64,000 bases of DNA from Jaapia argillacea MUCL 33604 (Eukaryota; Basidiomycota; Agaricomycetes; Jaapiales; Jaapiaceae). The translations under genes and the position numbers were made by a program. Each line of letters opens with the position of its first letter. The first letter of the stretch is position 1. Shown here in pieces: positions 44,510 to 55,200 of the stretch. Location of the stretch: the NCBI GenBank assembly GCA_000697665.1, contig KL197750.1:62001-126000 (forward strand), given 5' to 3'. The notes under the pieces were generated by a model, which saw only the letters and a list, made by a program, of their open reading frames with translations, was not told the origin of the DNA and did no database searches.

Positions 44510-44913
44510 TCAGATAATAGCCTAAGGTCAAGATAGTTGATGAATAGTGGTCTTCGAGACGTGATCATGATTGTCCTACCCTCCATAAAGTGACAAAAGG
44601 AATGAGAAGTGGAGAGCTCATGAAAGTCATGAAAGCCTGAGGACAGGCACGGTCAGTTTGAACGCGATGTCGCGGGCCGGGTAATGACGGGCCGCCACTC
44701 TAAGGCTGAGATGGTTTCAAAGCGTCCGAGTGGACAACTATTTTGAACCTTTCGACAATCTTTCGTCACGTAGACCACTCTTTCGCCCTTCCACACCAGG
44801 CTCCTGCCTACATCGCACGATATCTCTCCGCTCGTGAACCTCTCCTCGAGGTCCCGACGCGACATCTCAGCCTCAATCGAGATACCCATTCACGGTTGAT
44901 TTGGGTCACTGGC
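44510..44913. other. Spacer with repeated fragments
   Basis: 404 bases upstream of ICMT-like 7. It holds copy B of the shared element (44690-44757). The stretch agtggagagctcatgaaag (44608) recurs with one change at about 47755. Confidence 0.45.
44690..44757 (+). repeat. Shared intergenic element, copy B
   Basis: Contains gggccgccactctaaggc followed by caactattttgaacctttcg and acaat. Matches 40086-40170 in order and orientation with a shorter middle. It lies about 155 bases before the start of ICMT-like 7. Confidence 0.5.
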
Positions 44914-45720
44914 ATGGCCCATCCCCCTTTGCTCAAGATTCCCCTACTCCTTATACTCGCAGCAAGCCACCACCTCTCATTCACCCCTCCGAAAGAACTT
45001 CCCAACAATCGCAATCTCCCCTCTCCACCCATTGCGGACAATGAGCCCACCAGTGATAAAAGGTCACGACCGCCCTGGATAATGAATCCGGCTCTCTTCT
45101 TCTTCAAGGTAACCACTAGCGTTACGCAAATTCCATGAATCACGACCTAACCAAAGGATGCTTAGACTGTTATTTGGGCCGCAGCTCTCGGAGAGGCAAC
45201 TGTACTCATCTCTCAGCGTTATCCTTCCCTACCCTTCACACATCAAATTATGCGTCTTCTCGTCCAAAGCCAAGATTCCTCACCCCAACTCACAGTCCCA
45301 CTCGACTTTCTTCTTGGCTTCATGCTTGGAGTTGCAGGCGCCTCGATACGCTACTCCTGCTATCGTGCCCTTGGGCATTTCTTCACTTTCAACTTGAAGG
45401 TCCAAAACAAGCAGCGCCTCATAACGTGGGGACCTTATTCGGTGGTCCGTCATCCGAGCTACACAGGAGCACTGTTATGTGGTGGTGGTGTGTTTCTGTG
45501 TTTGTTTTCTCGAGGGTCGTGGGTGAGAGAATGTGGAATTTTGGAGAATCAGGCTGCTCGATTGGTGCTTTCTGCTTATGTACTGTCCGTCAGCATTGTG
45601 TACATTATGTTGTTGTGTAGGGCCCCTGGGGAGGACGAAATGATGAGGAAGGAGTTTGGGAAGGAATGGGATGAATGGGCGAGGCGAGTTCCGTACAGAC
45701 TGATTCCTGGACTATTCTGA
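44914..45720 (+). CDS. ICMT-like methyltransferase 7, key His replaced, 249 aa
   Basis: Model: join(44914..45108, 45166..45720), intron 57 nt, phase 0. Start MAHPPLLKIPLLLILAASHH as in copies 6 and 11. Exon 1 is the longest (65 codons) because of an extra hydrophilic piece (ADNEPTSDKRSRPPW). Exon 2 starts TVIWAAALGEATVLISQRYP and has RALGHFFTFNLKVQNKQRL, GPYSVVRHPSYTG and EDEMMRKEFGKEWDEWARRVPYRLIPGLF. In all other coding copies the motif is H-x-L-V/I-T before GPY (or GMY); here the His is Gln (KQRLIT). ICMT proteins of other organisms also have His at that position, so AdoMet binding or catalysis may be altered. The rest is intact, so it is a diverging copy and not an obvious pseudogene. Confidence 0.88.
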
Positions 45721-46471
45721 TGCTTGATGTTGCGAGTACAATTGACAGCTGAGACGAAACTGGAGGAGTTTCTGTTCTTTCGTACCAGTTACTGTCCGCG
45801 TATGTTCCTCCCAGGACAACTCTCCTTACAAACATCTTGTGCTAATCGTGCGACCCAGTGCGATCCCACTCGCCTCATCGCCACCCAATGGACCCACACC
45901 TATTACTTGTGATGTACCTTCTCCCGAGGACAATTCCTCATGGACACAAAATACACGATTTACCCTTGCCACAATGTCATATCTGATTCTCTATATTTGG
46001 ACGTCGAGCCGACCCTTATCTTCTAATCTCTACGTTTTTGCCTGACATGCTGTGGAATCTTATGCGGCGGCTTCTTCCAGCAGCCCAGACGGTTGCCATT
46101 TCTTCGGAACTTCACTTAAAATCGCTCAGTGGGATGGGTGAGTTGGTTTATACATTCACATACCACATCGTACTACACTACTGTTTGAGGTTTCCCTTCC
46201 AGAAGCAACTCCCCCGACACTCTTTCTCGCATTGCTCGGAATTTCTCTTGGATATTTCCCCCATAGTTTCTCCTTTTCCTATCGCTTTTGCCGTTGCCGG
46301 ACAGCTCTCAGCCCTCAATCAATAGTTGTCCTTGTGACTGATAATTTACCCAACTTTAGAACGAATCACTCCTGCCCAACGGGCCAGCTCCGCGGCCGAA
46401 ATCCGCCTGCCAATCCTCGGGGCTACACACTTATATATGGTTTTCATCGGGTATTGTTCCATCAAATTACT
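45721..46471. other. Spacer between ICMT-like 7 and 8
   Basis: 751 bases with only short open frames without motifs. Confidence 0.5.
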
Positions 46472-47258
46472 ATGTCTTTACCGCCCCTACTCAAGATACC
46501 CTTGCTCCTTGGAGTTGCATGGACATACCAAATTTCATCTACACCTCCTAATAGACCTCCACCATCTTCTAAGGCCCCCGCCCCTTCCGGGTCGAATATT
46601 TTGTTGCGTTGGCTGGAACCCTTGCTCGGGATATCCATTGTGAGTGTTGCTGAAGTTATAGACCATTCACAGAACCACGACTAACGGGGCAGCACGTCAG
46701 GGTATCACATGGATCGTAGCTCTCAGCGAGATAGCCGTCATCTTGGCTCAACATAGTCCATCATCACCTATAACATCTGGAATTTTGGGTGTTCTCATCC
46801 CTAGAGAAACGGCACCCACGCTTCCAATCGCCCTCGCTGTACCTTTCACCCTCGGGTCCCTACTTGCGATATCAGGCGGGGTGCTTCGCTATTGGTGCTA
46901 CCAAACCCTTGGACGTTTCTTCACTTTCAAAATGAGGATTCAAAGAGACCATCGCCTAATCACCCAAGGTCCATATTCCTTTGTCCGACATCCTAGTTAC
47001 ACCGGGTCATTGCTGTGCTTTATCGGGGTGTCGATTTGCATGATTTCCCGTGGGTCATGGTTAAGAGAGAGCGGAGTTGCTGAGTATCGGGTCGTACAAA
47101 TAGTGATTGCGCTGAATATGGCCTTCCTGGCACTCGTCGGTGCTGGGTTGACTTTTAGGACTTATGCGGAGGACGCGATGATGAGAAAGGAGTTTGGAAA
47201 AGAATGGGATGAATGGGCACGGCGAGTTTCATATCGGGTGCTTCCTGGAGTCTTTTGA
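46472..47258 (+). CDS. ICMT-like membrane methyltransferase 8, 241 aa
   Basis: Model: join(46472..46639, 46701..47258), intron 61 nt, phase 0. Start MSLPPLLKIPLLLGVAWTY; one hydrophobic segment, then STPPNRPPPSS. Exon 2 starts GITWIVALSEIAVILAQHSP and has YQTLGRFFTFKMRIQRDHRL, GPYSFVRHPSYTG and EDAMMRKEFGKEWDEWARRVSYRVLPGVF. The AdoMet-binding motif is complete; the Pro of RVPYR is Ser here. Nearest relatives are copies 9 and 10 (AWTY in the first helix, RESGVAEY before the last helix). An integral membrane AdoMet-dependent methyltransferase is expected; substrate unknown. Confidence 0.9.
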
Positions 47259-49204
47259 TGGACGCTAGGCAGTTGGATGGACAGAGGAGAGGATGCTGAG
47301 GTCCGAGAGTAGGGTTCTCATTCTAGGTCGACGTATTTTCGTCCCAAAGCATTCGGTTCATCGCCCTCCACACCACGGATTTGTCACAATCCAGCATCCC
47401 AGTGTTATTCCTTGTCCCGAGCTCAGCCTCACATCCCGATGGGTTAATGCAACGCTCTGATAAAATAAATATGACCCCTTGAATCGAGCAAACGACAGAC
47501 AGAAAGATTAGAATGTGCGGACCACTGGCGGTCGACCCACTTTCCTCGCCCACTGCCACAGAGGAGGTCGCAGAGAAAGCGCTCCGATGAAGCTCGGATG
47601 TCGAACCATGGAGTAGTGGCCGTGAGTGATTTGGCGAGAGCTTTATTGAGTGGCCATCTGAAGGTGATCAGAGTCGCTGAAGTTGCGAACAACCTCTTGA
47701 ATCATCCGACTCACCGTCCACAAAGGGAGGATATGTCCACGTACCAACCTCCTGAAGTGGAGAGCTTATGAAAGGATGGAGTCACGGTTTGTGGTTCGAA
47801 GGCGATGCGGTGGATAACTGCAGCTCCGAGGAGGGAGGCATTCCCGCACCTTGAGTAGATCTAGAGTCATCATCTTCAGCAGGCACGAGACTCACTGATA
47901 GTATGTAGAATCGCCAGTTGGAAAGGAGACGAGTTATTCACAATGACAGTGAATCGAGAGAGAGAACCTTCAGCTATCCACAGAAAGCCGTGCAGCAATC
48001 ATTGGGGACATATTGACAAAAAAGTGGTGTCGGAGGATTCGATGGATCCTACTCGACTTGGGCAAGCCTGACGTGATACGATGATAGAGCTGCGTGATCG
48101 GGTTGGTGATATGTAGCATATCTACGGTGGGTGGCTGGGGGTAAATATGAAAGCTGCAGTTTTTTTTGGCGTGGGACGTCGACGTCGACGTCGAAGACAA
48201 AGTTCTAAACTGTTCATGAACACGCGTGAACGCGTTCACGACGCGGTCACCGAAGCCTCTCAAACCCTCACCTTCTTGCAATCGACACATTCATCCACAA
48301 TCACTCAGTGTCTGTCTGGCTACGGTATCTATCTACGCGTAGCTTACTAGTTACTTGGAAGCACTAGTACTGGGCACTCATTCCACCGACGACTTGAGTT
48401 TTTTCAAGTCACCAAAGTGCATTCTCAGTGGCAGCTGGCTCCTGCAAGCATCTCTCTATCATGGATCCGCGCAATGTGTGCTTCACGTTGGCATCGAGAA
48501 AAAGCCTTGGGACACCAGTTAAGCGGAAGGACTTCAGGGCCAGATTTGGGAACTTGAAAGCTTTGTGGACGTCTACTATACAGGCAAGTCCCCTTCCTTT
48601 GTCTCTCATGTTTCGAATTCTGCTTCCCAAGGCTGCTCCCATCGCAACAAATTGGCGACGAATGCGCAATCGGCGGTTTCGCTTGTAACATTCAATATCA
48701 TCCGTGCTTCCATCCTCTATTGCTGGACACCAATCAGGAAGTTGTGCCAGACAAGCTCTGGACGTTCTGAACTCTCACCACCCGTTGAACGGCAATCCTG
48801 CTACCCAATTCCCATCGCCTTCCATCCGCTGTATTCTCCTGCTAAACGTCAAGTCAACGGGAGAGCACAAGGAAGGAAATTCGGTAGCCGGTAGGGTTAG
48901 TGCGAACCACCCTTCCGTACAAGTTCGCGCACCGCTTCATGCCAGTTCACCGCTTCCAGGCTGACGCAACTCCACACTTGGAATGTCTCTACGATATGGT
49001 CGTCTGGTTGCCCCATTCCTGATGCCGTCACACTTAAGCTCTCAATTCCTCACCCAGCAGACGCCCGCCCGACCTGGCGAGCCACTCGAATTCAGTATGG
49101 AGCACTCCTAGCCAGCACTGGTGTCCGAAACGTGCCTTCCGGGGACTCGGGGCCGAAGAGGTACATATTGTTTTCATTCAGACAGAGTTTTCATCCAATC
49201 CACC
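47259..49204. other. Long intergenic region with a palindrome cluster
   Basis: About 1.9 kb without a supported gene; frames up to 109 codons lack motifs. A dense group of palindromes lies at 48175-48239 (listed separately). A fragment near 47755 repeats part of 44608-44626. Confidence 0.45.
48175..48239. repeat. Cluster of short perfect palindromes
   Basis: Within 65 bases there are gacgtcgacgtcgacgtc (48175-48192, three copies of a self-complementary hexamer), gttcatgaac (48212-48221), cacgcgtg (48221-48228) and gtgaacgcgttcac (48226-48239). Several overlap. They could form alternative hairpins or be binding sites for dimeric regulators. Confidence 0.75.
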
Positions 49205-49971
49205 ATGCCTTCTGCACCCCTACTCAAGGTACTCCTGCTCCTCGGAACTGCATGGACGTACCACGTCACATTTACACCCCCGAACATTGCGTCTCCATCT
49301 GAGCTCACCACCCCTTCCGGATGGGAGGGTTTTTTATGCTGGTCGATACCCTTTCTCGTGCTCTCCAGGGTAAGTGTCACCGAAGTTTTGGGCCATTCAC
49401 GATTGACTAGGTATCACATTGACAGGGTATCCCGTGGATCGTAGCCCTTGGGGAGACCGCTGTCATCTTGGCTCAGCACAATTCCTCATCACCGATGGCA
49501 TCTCGAGTTTTGAAGATTCTCGTCCACAGAGAAACGTCAATCTCCCTAACCGCGCCTTTCGTATCTGGATTCCTGATAGCAATGTCGGGCGGGTTGCTCC
49601 GTTGCTGGTGTTACCGCACTCTCGGCCGGTTCTTCACGTTTCAGCTCAGCATTCGCAGAGACCATCGCCTAGTCACCCATGGACCATACTCCTTCGTCCG
49701 GCACCCTAGCTACACTGGAGGATTGCTGTGTACAAGCGGGGTGTGGATTTGTATGTTTTCTCGAGGGTCGTGGTTGAGAGAGAGTGGAGTGGCTGAGTAT
49801 CAGGTCGTGCAGATAGTGATCGTATTATACACGGCTGTTCTAAGCCTCCTCTACGTCGCAGTCATTCCCAGGATGTGCGCGGAGGACGTGATGATGAGGA
49901 AGGAGTTTGGAAAAGTTTGGGACGACTGGGCACTGCGAGTTCCCTACCGAGTGCTTCCCGGAATCTACTGA
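49205..49971 (+). CDS. ICMT-like membrane methyltransferase 9, 236 aa
   Basis: Model: join(49205..49369, 49426..49971), intron 56 nt, phase 0. Start MPSAPLLKVLLLLGTAWTY at 49205; the open frame reaches further upstream but paralogues start here. First helix followed by FTPPNIASPSE. Exon 2 is the shortest of the family (182 codons with stop): GIPWIVALGETAVILAQHNS, then a reduced loop (HRETSISLTAP), YRTLGRFFTFQLSIRRDHRL, GPYSFVRHPSYTG and EDVMMRKEFGKVWDDWALRVPYRVLPGIY. All key motifs are intact. Closest to copies 8 and 10. It is tail to tail with copy 10, 383 bases apart. Confidence 0.9.
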
Positions 49972-50354
49972 TTGAGATTTGGCTGGCTGGATGTAGGCGA
50001 CGATGTTGATGGAACCGTGAAGTGGACGAAATAGAGCGGTGATAGAGAGGCGCACTTTGAGTACCAGCCATGTCCATTTTTTGGAGACGATCCCAGAAGG
50101 TTTTGAACCATCGTGATGCAAGAGCTCACCTTAACATCCTGAGGAGTGTTGACCCATATTATTCAAGCCATATATCGTGTCATCAATGGAGACTTCCCAA
50201 GTAACTGCAAGGGAACAGCGAAGAAGGGGGAGCCTCATAATACAGGCGCTGCGTCCGAAAAATAAATCTGCAATGACACATGTACATATCACCACGAATG
50301 TTATCCGACATCACCATCCACCCAGACAACCAGCTGGCTAACTTCCAGCTCCCA
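49972..50354. other. Spacer between convergent ICMT-like 9 and 10
   Basis: 383 bases between two stop codons. Contains the first copy (50105-50147) of a 43-bp repeat that recurs at 51623-51665. Confidence 0.5.
50105..50147. repeat. 43-bp direct repeat flanking ICMT-like 10, copy 1
   Basis: From gaaccatcgtgatgcaagag to catcctgaggagt. Matches 51623-51665 at about 36 of 43 positions. Read on the minus strand it resembles an exon end followed by a GTGAGC donor, so both copies may be relics of the same lost exon. Confidence 0.65.
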
Positions 50355-51133
50355 TCAGTAGATTCCAGTAAACAGTCGATAGGGCACCCGTTGCGCCCAT
50401 TCGTCCCATTCTTTTCCAAACTCCTTCCTAAGCATTGCATCCTCCGCAGAGATTCTCAGAACCATTCCACCACATATGAGACCAAGAAGGAGTATATTGA
50501 GCGCGATCACCAATTGTACCACCAGATATTCGGCAACTCCACTCTCTCTCAACCACGACCCTCGAGAAAGCAAAGAAATCCACACGCCGCTGCTACACAG
50601 CATTGCTCCGGTGTAACTAGGGTGTCGGACAAAGGAGTAGGGTCCCTTGGTGATAAGGCGATGGTCTCGGCGAATGCCCATCTGGAAAGTGAAGAAACGT
50701 CCCAGGGTGTTGTAGCACCAGGAACGGAGCAACCCGCCTGAGATTGCAAGTAAGGTCCCAAAAATGAAAGGCGCAGTGAGGCCGATTGGGATGGCGGATG
50801 CTCTTTCTCTCCGAACGAGAAGTTCCAAAATTCGAGCTGCAGTTGATGATGATGGATTATGCTGAGCCAAGACAACGACGGTTTCGCCGAGGGCTGCGAT
50901 CCACGGGATGACCTGATATGCGTCACGTTTCATAGCAAATGGTTCGCAACTACAATGAGACTTACCCTGGAGAACATGGCGAAGGCTACGCACCCGCGTA
51001 GGAAACGCTCACGTAAAGAAGGTGCAGAGAGTTCAGAAACAGAGGGAGGAGGGCTAGGGGGTGTAGCTGAGATGTGGTACGTCCATGCAACTAGAAAGAC
51101 CAAGGGTATCTTGATAAAGGGCGGAGACGGCAT
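50355..51133 (-). CDS. ICMT-like membrane methyltransferase 10, 241 aa
   Basis: Model: complement(join(50355..50912, 50966..51133)), intron 53 nt, phase 0. Start MPSPPFIKIPLVFLVAWTY; one hydrophobic segment, then SATPPSPPPSVSELSAPS. Exon 2 starts VIPWIAALGETVVVLAQHNP and has YNTLGRFFTFQMGIRRDHRL, GPYSFVRHPSYTG and EDAMLRKEFGKEWDEWAQRVPYRLFTGIY. All family motifs are intact. Close to copies 8 and 9 but inverted, and flanked by a 43-bp direct repeat (50105-50147 and 51623-51665). The role is as for the other copies: AdoMet-dependent methylation at a membrane, substrate unknown. Confidence 0.9.
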
Positions 51134-51745
51134 GAAGGATTGGATAAAACACTACTAGACGAGAATCATATACAGTATATACCTGTCGGAGAAAATATCG
51201 GATCCATCGGCATCAATCTCACTGACTGGACAGTAGACACAAATCTGCGGGGTTGTTTAATAAGGGTCGACAAAGGGTCGAAGACTCGAAGTACGTAGAT
51301 AAGTCCGAAGACACGCTTCTGATCAGAGTCCATAGGGAAACTGTGGGATTGCTATGGGGCCTTGCGGAACGAGGCGTAGGAATCACATGGAGTGATGGCT
51401 GGAACAAGTGTGGAAGTATCCCACATGTGTTGTGGTAGAGGGGTCCCGAGCATGAGTGATGGAGGCAGGAAGACAAACAGAATTCGTCATCCATAAGGTC
51501 CATGTCCATGATTCATGAATTGACAGGAATTGCAAGCTTCCAAATCCAACTCTCGAAAAGCTCGAACTCACCCTTGGCTTTCAGTACAAGCTACTCAGCC
51601 TGAGGGAGGCATAACAAGACTCGAATCATCGTGACACACGAGCTCACCCGAACATCCTGAGGAGTTACTGTGATGCGTTGAGAAAGAACATCTGAGCCAT
51701 TAATCGAGCCTACCACAAATACAAAAAATAGAACGCGCAAACTAA
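51134..51745. other. Intergenic region
   Basis: 612 bases upstream of ICMT-like 10 and downstream of MPDU1. No supported gene. Holds the second 43-bp repeat copy (51623-51665). Confidence 0.5.
51623..51665. repeat. 43-bp direct repeat flanking ICMT-like 10, copy 2
   Basis: From gaatcatcgtgacacacgag to catcctgaggagt; partner of 50105-50147 in the same orientation. The two copies bracket ICMT-like 10. Confidence 0.65.
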
Positions 51746-52855
51746 TCAATCCACTTTTCTCGCCCACTTCCTCCCAGACGGTTGCGGAGAAGCATATCTC
51801 GGAGGAGGCGAAACTGGAGGAACGACAATATCCACTTGCTCCTTCTGCTTCCCCTTCTCGCTCGCGACCGGCACGTGAGGGGGAACATGGTGGTGCCCAT
51901 GAAGATGTCCTTTCTCCTCATTCTCCACCTTTCCCCAATACATCCACAACTGCGCCCCCAAAACGCAATTCAACAACAGAGCCAAGGCAAAACCCGCCGT
52001 GACGATGATATCCCCCACTTCAGTCGCGGTAGTAAACAACCTCGCCAAACATCCCGCAATTTGGGAGATGACGGCGAAAGCTGAGAGTTGGCCTGTAGAT
52101 TGTGCGCGGTTGTTCTGAATTATTTGGGGTAGCTTTGAGAATAAGGAAAGAGGGAGTGTGGCGACTTGGCATAAGGCCAACGTGTCTTTGGGGAGGAGGT
52201 ATAGAGCGAAACCTGATGCGACCATTGCGACGGCTGCGCCAGCTACCTGGGCGGGTTTGTTGGTTTGTCTCCGGGAGGGTTGGTAGAAGACTATAAGGAG
52301 GGTGATTATGGCGTTCTGGATTGTGAGGAAGAGGTTTTCGCCGTAGGTGGAGAAGGGGAAGTCGTTTCGTTGGGAGTATACGAGAGTTATCGCGTAGGAG
52401 AGGGTTTCGAGGACATAAGCAGGGAGGGAGAGGCCTCTAGCAGACTTCGCTGAGAGAACTGAAAGAGGTGGGGACTGTCAGCGGTGGGATGGTGGTGGGT
52501 GGCGTGGGCGGTACGTACTGAGGAGCAATTGAGGGACTTTCATAATAGAGCCTCCGACTACTATCCCTAGGCCAAGACCCTTTGATAAGGAGTATTTCAG
52601 ACATTCGACGTCTTCGATATTGAGGTTCTCCACAAGTGATGTGTAGCATTTCTATGCGGCGCTTTAGCCATTGCTCCACGAAACTTCGATGATAACTGGC
52701 CGACTTACCTGTCCGACAATCGAAACACCCAAATCCTTGATAAACCAAGGTAGATTACGGGTAATAGCAGTCATAATGTTAGTCCTTTGAGCGTTGACCT
52801 CGACGGTGAGCACAGCAGAATACGCGTTCGTCGCGTTGATCGTGAACGGTGGCAT
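51746..52855 (-). CDS. MPDU1-like PQ-loop protein, 330 aa
   Basis: Model: complement(join(51746..52458, 52519..52651, 52709..52855)), phases consistent, introns 57 and 60 nt. MPDU1 (Lec35) is an ER membrane protein needed for the use of dolichol-phosphate mannose and glucose in glycoprotein and GPI-anchor synthesis. Two PQ-loop repeats are visible: one around GGSIMKVPQLLLILSAKSA and one around LFSKLPQIIQNNRAQSTGQL. Between them is the conserved LPAYVLETLSYAITL...FPFSTYGENLF. About seven hydrophobic segments fit the family. The C-terminal tail is rich in His, Pro and Lys (HLHGHHHVPPH) and is longer than in animal proteins, giving 330 residues against about 250. It shares an 82-bp intergenic region with eIF3e, head to head. 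Confidence 0.9.
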
Positions 52856-52937
52856 CCACGCCTATAACGGAAATTCCCGAAACCTTGCGTCGAAATTTCT
52901 TTGCCCTCATCTCTCATCTCCCTGACCCAAAAAAATC
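52856..52937. promoter_or_regulatory. 82-bp bidirectional promoter region
   Basis: Only 82 bases separate the start codons of MPDU1 (minus, 52855) and eIF3e (plus, 52938). Both promoters and both 5' leaders must overlap here or extend into the opposite gene. No TATA box was seen; housekeeping genes of fungi often lack one. Confidence 0.65.
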
Positions 52938-54648
52938 ATGGCGGAATACGACCTGACGAAAACTATAATCCCGTACTTGGATCGCCATTTGGCGTTTCCT
53001 TTGCTCGCTCATTTGGTTGACTCGGGGCTGTTTCCGGTTGACGATGTTCATTCCGCTCAGTATGAGTTGGCCCAGGGAACGAATATGGTGGATTATGCTG
53101 TGAGTTTGTTCGAGCAGCTACATCCGGGTGAACAAATCCCTGCAGGTGAGGAATCTCGCCTATAATTTGGATGTTGGGCACGGGGGACTGGGGGGTTTTA
53201 GATGGCATAGATGTTATCCTGGTTATTGTGTCTGAAGGCGAGCGGTGAGAGATGGATCGCTGATTTGGGTTGACTATTAGAATTCTCGGCCAAGCGTGAA
53301 AAGGCTGTATCGACCAATGAGCGGCTGCAGCAGGAGGCTCAGGCTGTTTTGGATGTGATCGAGAATCCGGATGTCGCTCAGGCTCTGCGCCAGGACAAAA
53401 TGCAAAATCTGCAATATCTCAAGGAGCATTACAACGTAGGTTTTCCGTCACTCCCTTCCTTCCTTCGAACTTTTGACTCAATTCTCTCCCCCTTCCCTTT
53501 AGCTTACCCTAGAACAAATCCGCGCCCTTTACAACTTCGGCCAATTCCAATACACGTACGGAAATTACAGCGGCGCAGCTGATTACCTCTACCATTTCCG
53601 CGTCCTCTCCACCGATAACGACCTTAACACATCTGCGAGCTGGGGTAAACTCGCTTCGGACATCCTAACCGGTAAATGGGACCAAGCACTCGAAGAGCTC
53701 AACGCACTCCGCGAATCCATCGATGCTCGAACCCCTTCCACTTCCTTCCTCGTAAACACCAATGAACCCTCTGCCCTCAGCCAACTTCACTCCCGAACAT
53801 GGCTTCTCCATTGGTCGCTATTCGTTTACTTTAACCATCCCCAAGGCCGAATCCTCCTCCTCGAAACCTTCCTCACCCCCACCTATCTCAGTACTATCCA
53901 AACGTCCTCGCCATGGATCCTCCGCTATCTAGCAACAGCTTCCATCCTTTCCCGCAAAACCTCTTCGTCATCGTCCCAATCGACCTCCACGCGCGTTCGT
54001 CACTCCATCCGCGAAGTAGTCAAAACAATCCAAATGGAAGAATATCAATACCAAGATCCTATCACGAAGTTTTTGAGAGAGTTGTATGTGGAGTTTGATT
54101 TCGAGGCGGCACAGAAGGAGTTGAAAGAGGCTGAGAAGATTGTTGGAGATGATTTCTTTTTGAGCGAGTTTAGAGAGGAGTTTTTGGATAATGCGAGATA
54201 TTTGATTAGTGAGGCGTATTGTCGGATTCATCATCGGATTGATATTGGGTCAGTTCATTCTACCGTCTTTCGATTGTGATGCTCATTTCTTTCAGTGATC
54301 TGTCCGAACGACTTAACTTGTCGAGAGACGAAGGTGAGAAGTGGATCGTCAACCTCATCCGTGAGACTCGTATGGGCGCAGATGCCCGCATTGATCTTGA
54401 AAAGGTATTCCTGATTCCTTCTGTTTCACAAACCCCGACTGACACGACTCTCCTCATAGAATGTCATCGAGATCAACCGATCACCCCTACCAATCTATCA
54501 ATCAGTCATCGAAAAGACACGCGGTTTGGCCTTCCGCACGCAAGCGTTGGGAGCTGCTATGGCCAGAACTCCTGCAGGTACGGCCGGTCAATTCGATAAC
54601 GCCCCAGAAGAGCAGCAACAACCGGCTGTTGTGGAGGGTGCTCGATGA
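52938..54648 (+). CDS. Translation initiation factor eIF3 subunit e, 468 aa
   Basis: Model: join(52938..53145, 53281..53435, 53503..54248, 54296..54404, 54460..54648), all phases consistent. eIF3e (Int6) is part of the eIF3 complex, which binds the 40S ribosome and recruits initiator tRNA and mRNA. The N terminus [23 protein letters not shown] is the strongly conserved start of the family, followed by an alpha-helical N-terminal domain to about residue 130. The PCI domain lies in the C-terminal half (roughly residues 230-400), including [40 protein letters not shown] and the [12 protein letters not shown] strand region. The end is Gln- and Pro-rich. Length fits fungal eIF3e. The second intron separates HYN from [20 protein letters not shown]. 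Confidence 0.95.
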
Positions 54649-55200
54649 TGGGATGAGAAGTATTGATGTATCTGATATTGATGCTTTTGTATCTTGATAC
54701 TCTATTGCTGTATTCTTTTGAGTTCGGTCAAGATTTTCATTCGGTTCCGGTAACGACGAGAGATGGTGCGGGGCCCCGCACTCCCTTGAACATCGCGATC
54801 TTGCCTCATTTTAGCTTCATCTCCTCTGACGTCTTTGCCCTATAACCTGGGGAACGATTCGGATGATGCATGAAGGAGAAGTCGAGGACGAGGATCCAGA
54901 GACGAGATGGGTTCGTCTGGTATGTGCCAGGTCTGTGCTGGACTTGGGATAGCTCGTGGGCCGTCTGTTGCCGGTTGATGTAAACTTTGTCGCATGACCT
55001 GCCCATTCCTCACACAGCTCGTTCGAACTTTCGAATGCTGATGGGTAATTATAAGACGAGGTACCGACGGGTTACGGGACCTTCGAATCCAACATTTATC
55101 AGCAGACACACAGCGGTCGACGTCCTCCTCAATTCTCTGGGAGATTTTTCTTTGATTCACCCCTTCATTATCTTCGGACCCGTGCCGGAGATACCTGACG
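54649..55200. other. Intergenic region
   Basis: 552 bases between eIF3e and D-lactate dehydrogenase. No gene seen; includes the presumed promoter of the dehydrogenase. Confidence 0.5.

Noticed and set aside
51746-52225. Separate small protein at the 3' end of MPDU1
   Set aside because: The frame is continuous with exon 3 of MPDU1 and contains its second PQ-loop, so it is part of that gene.
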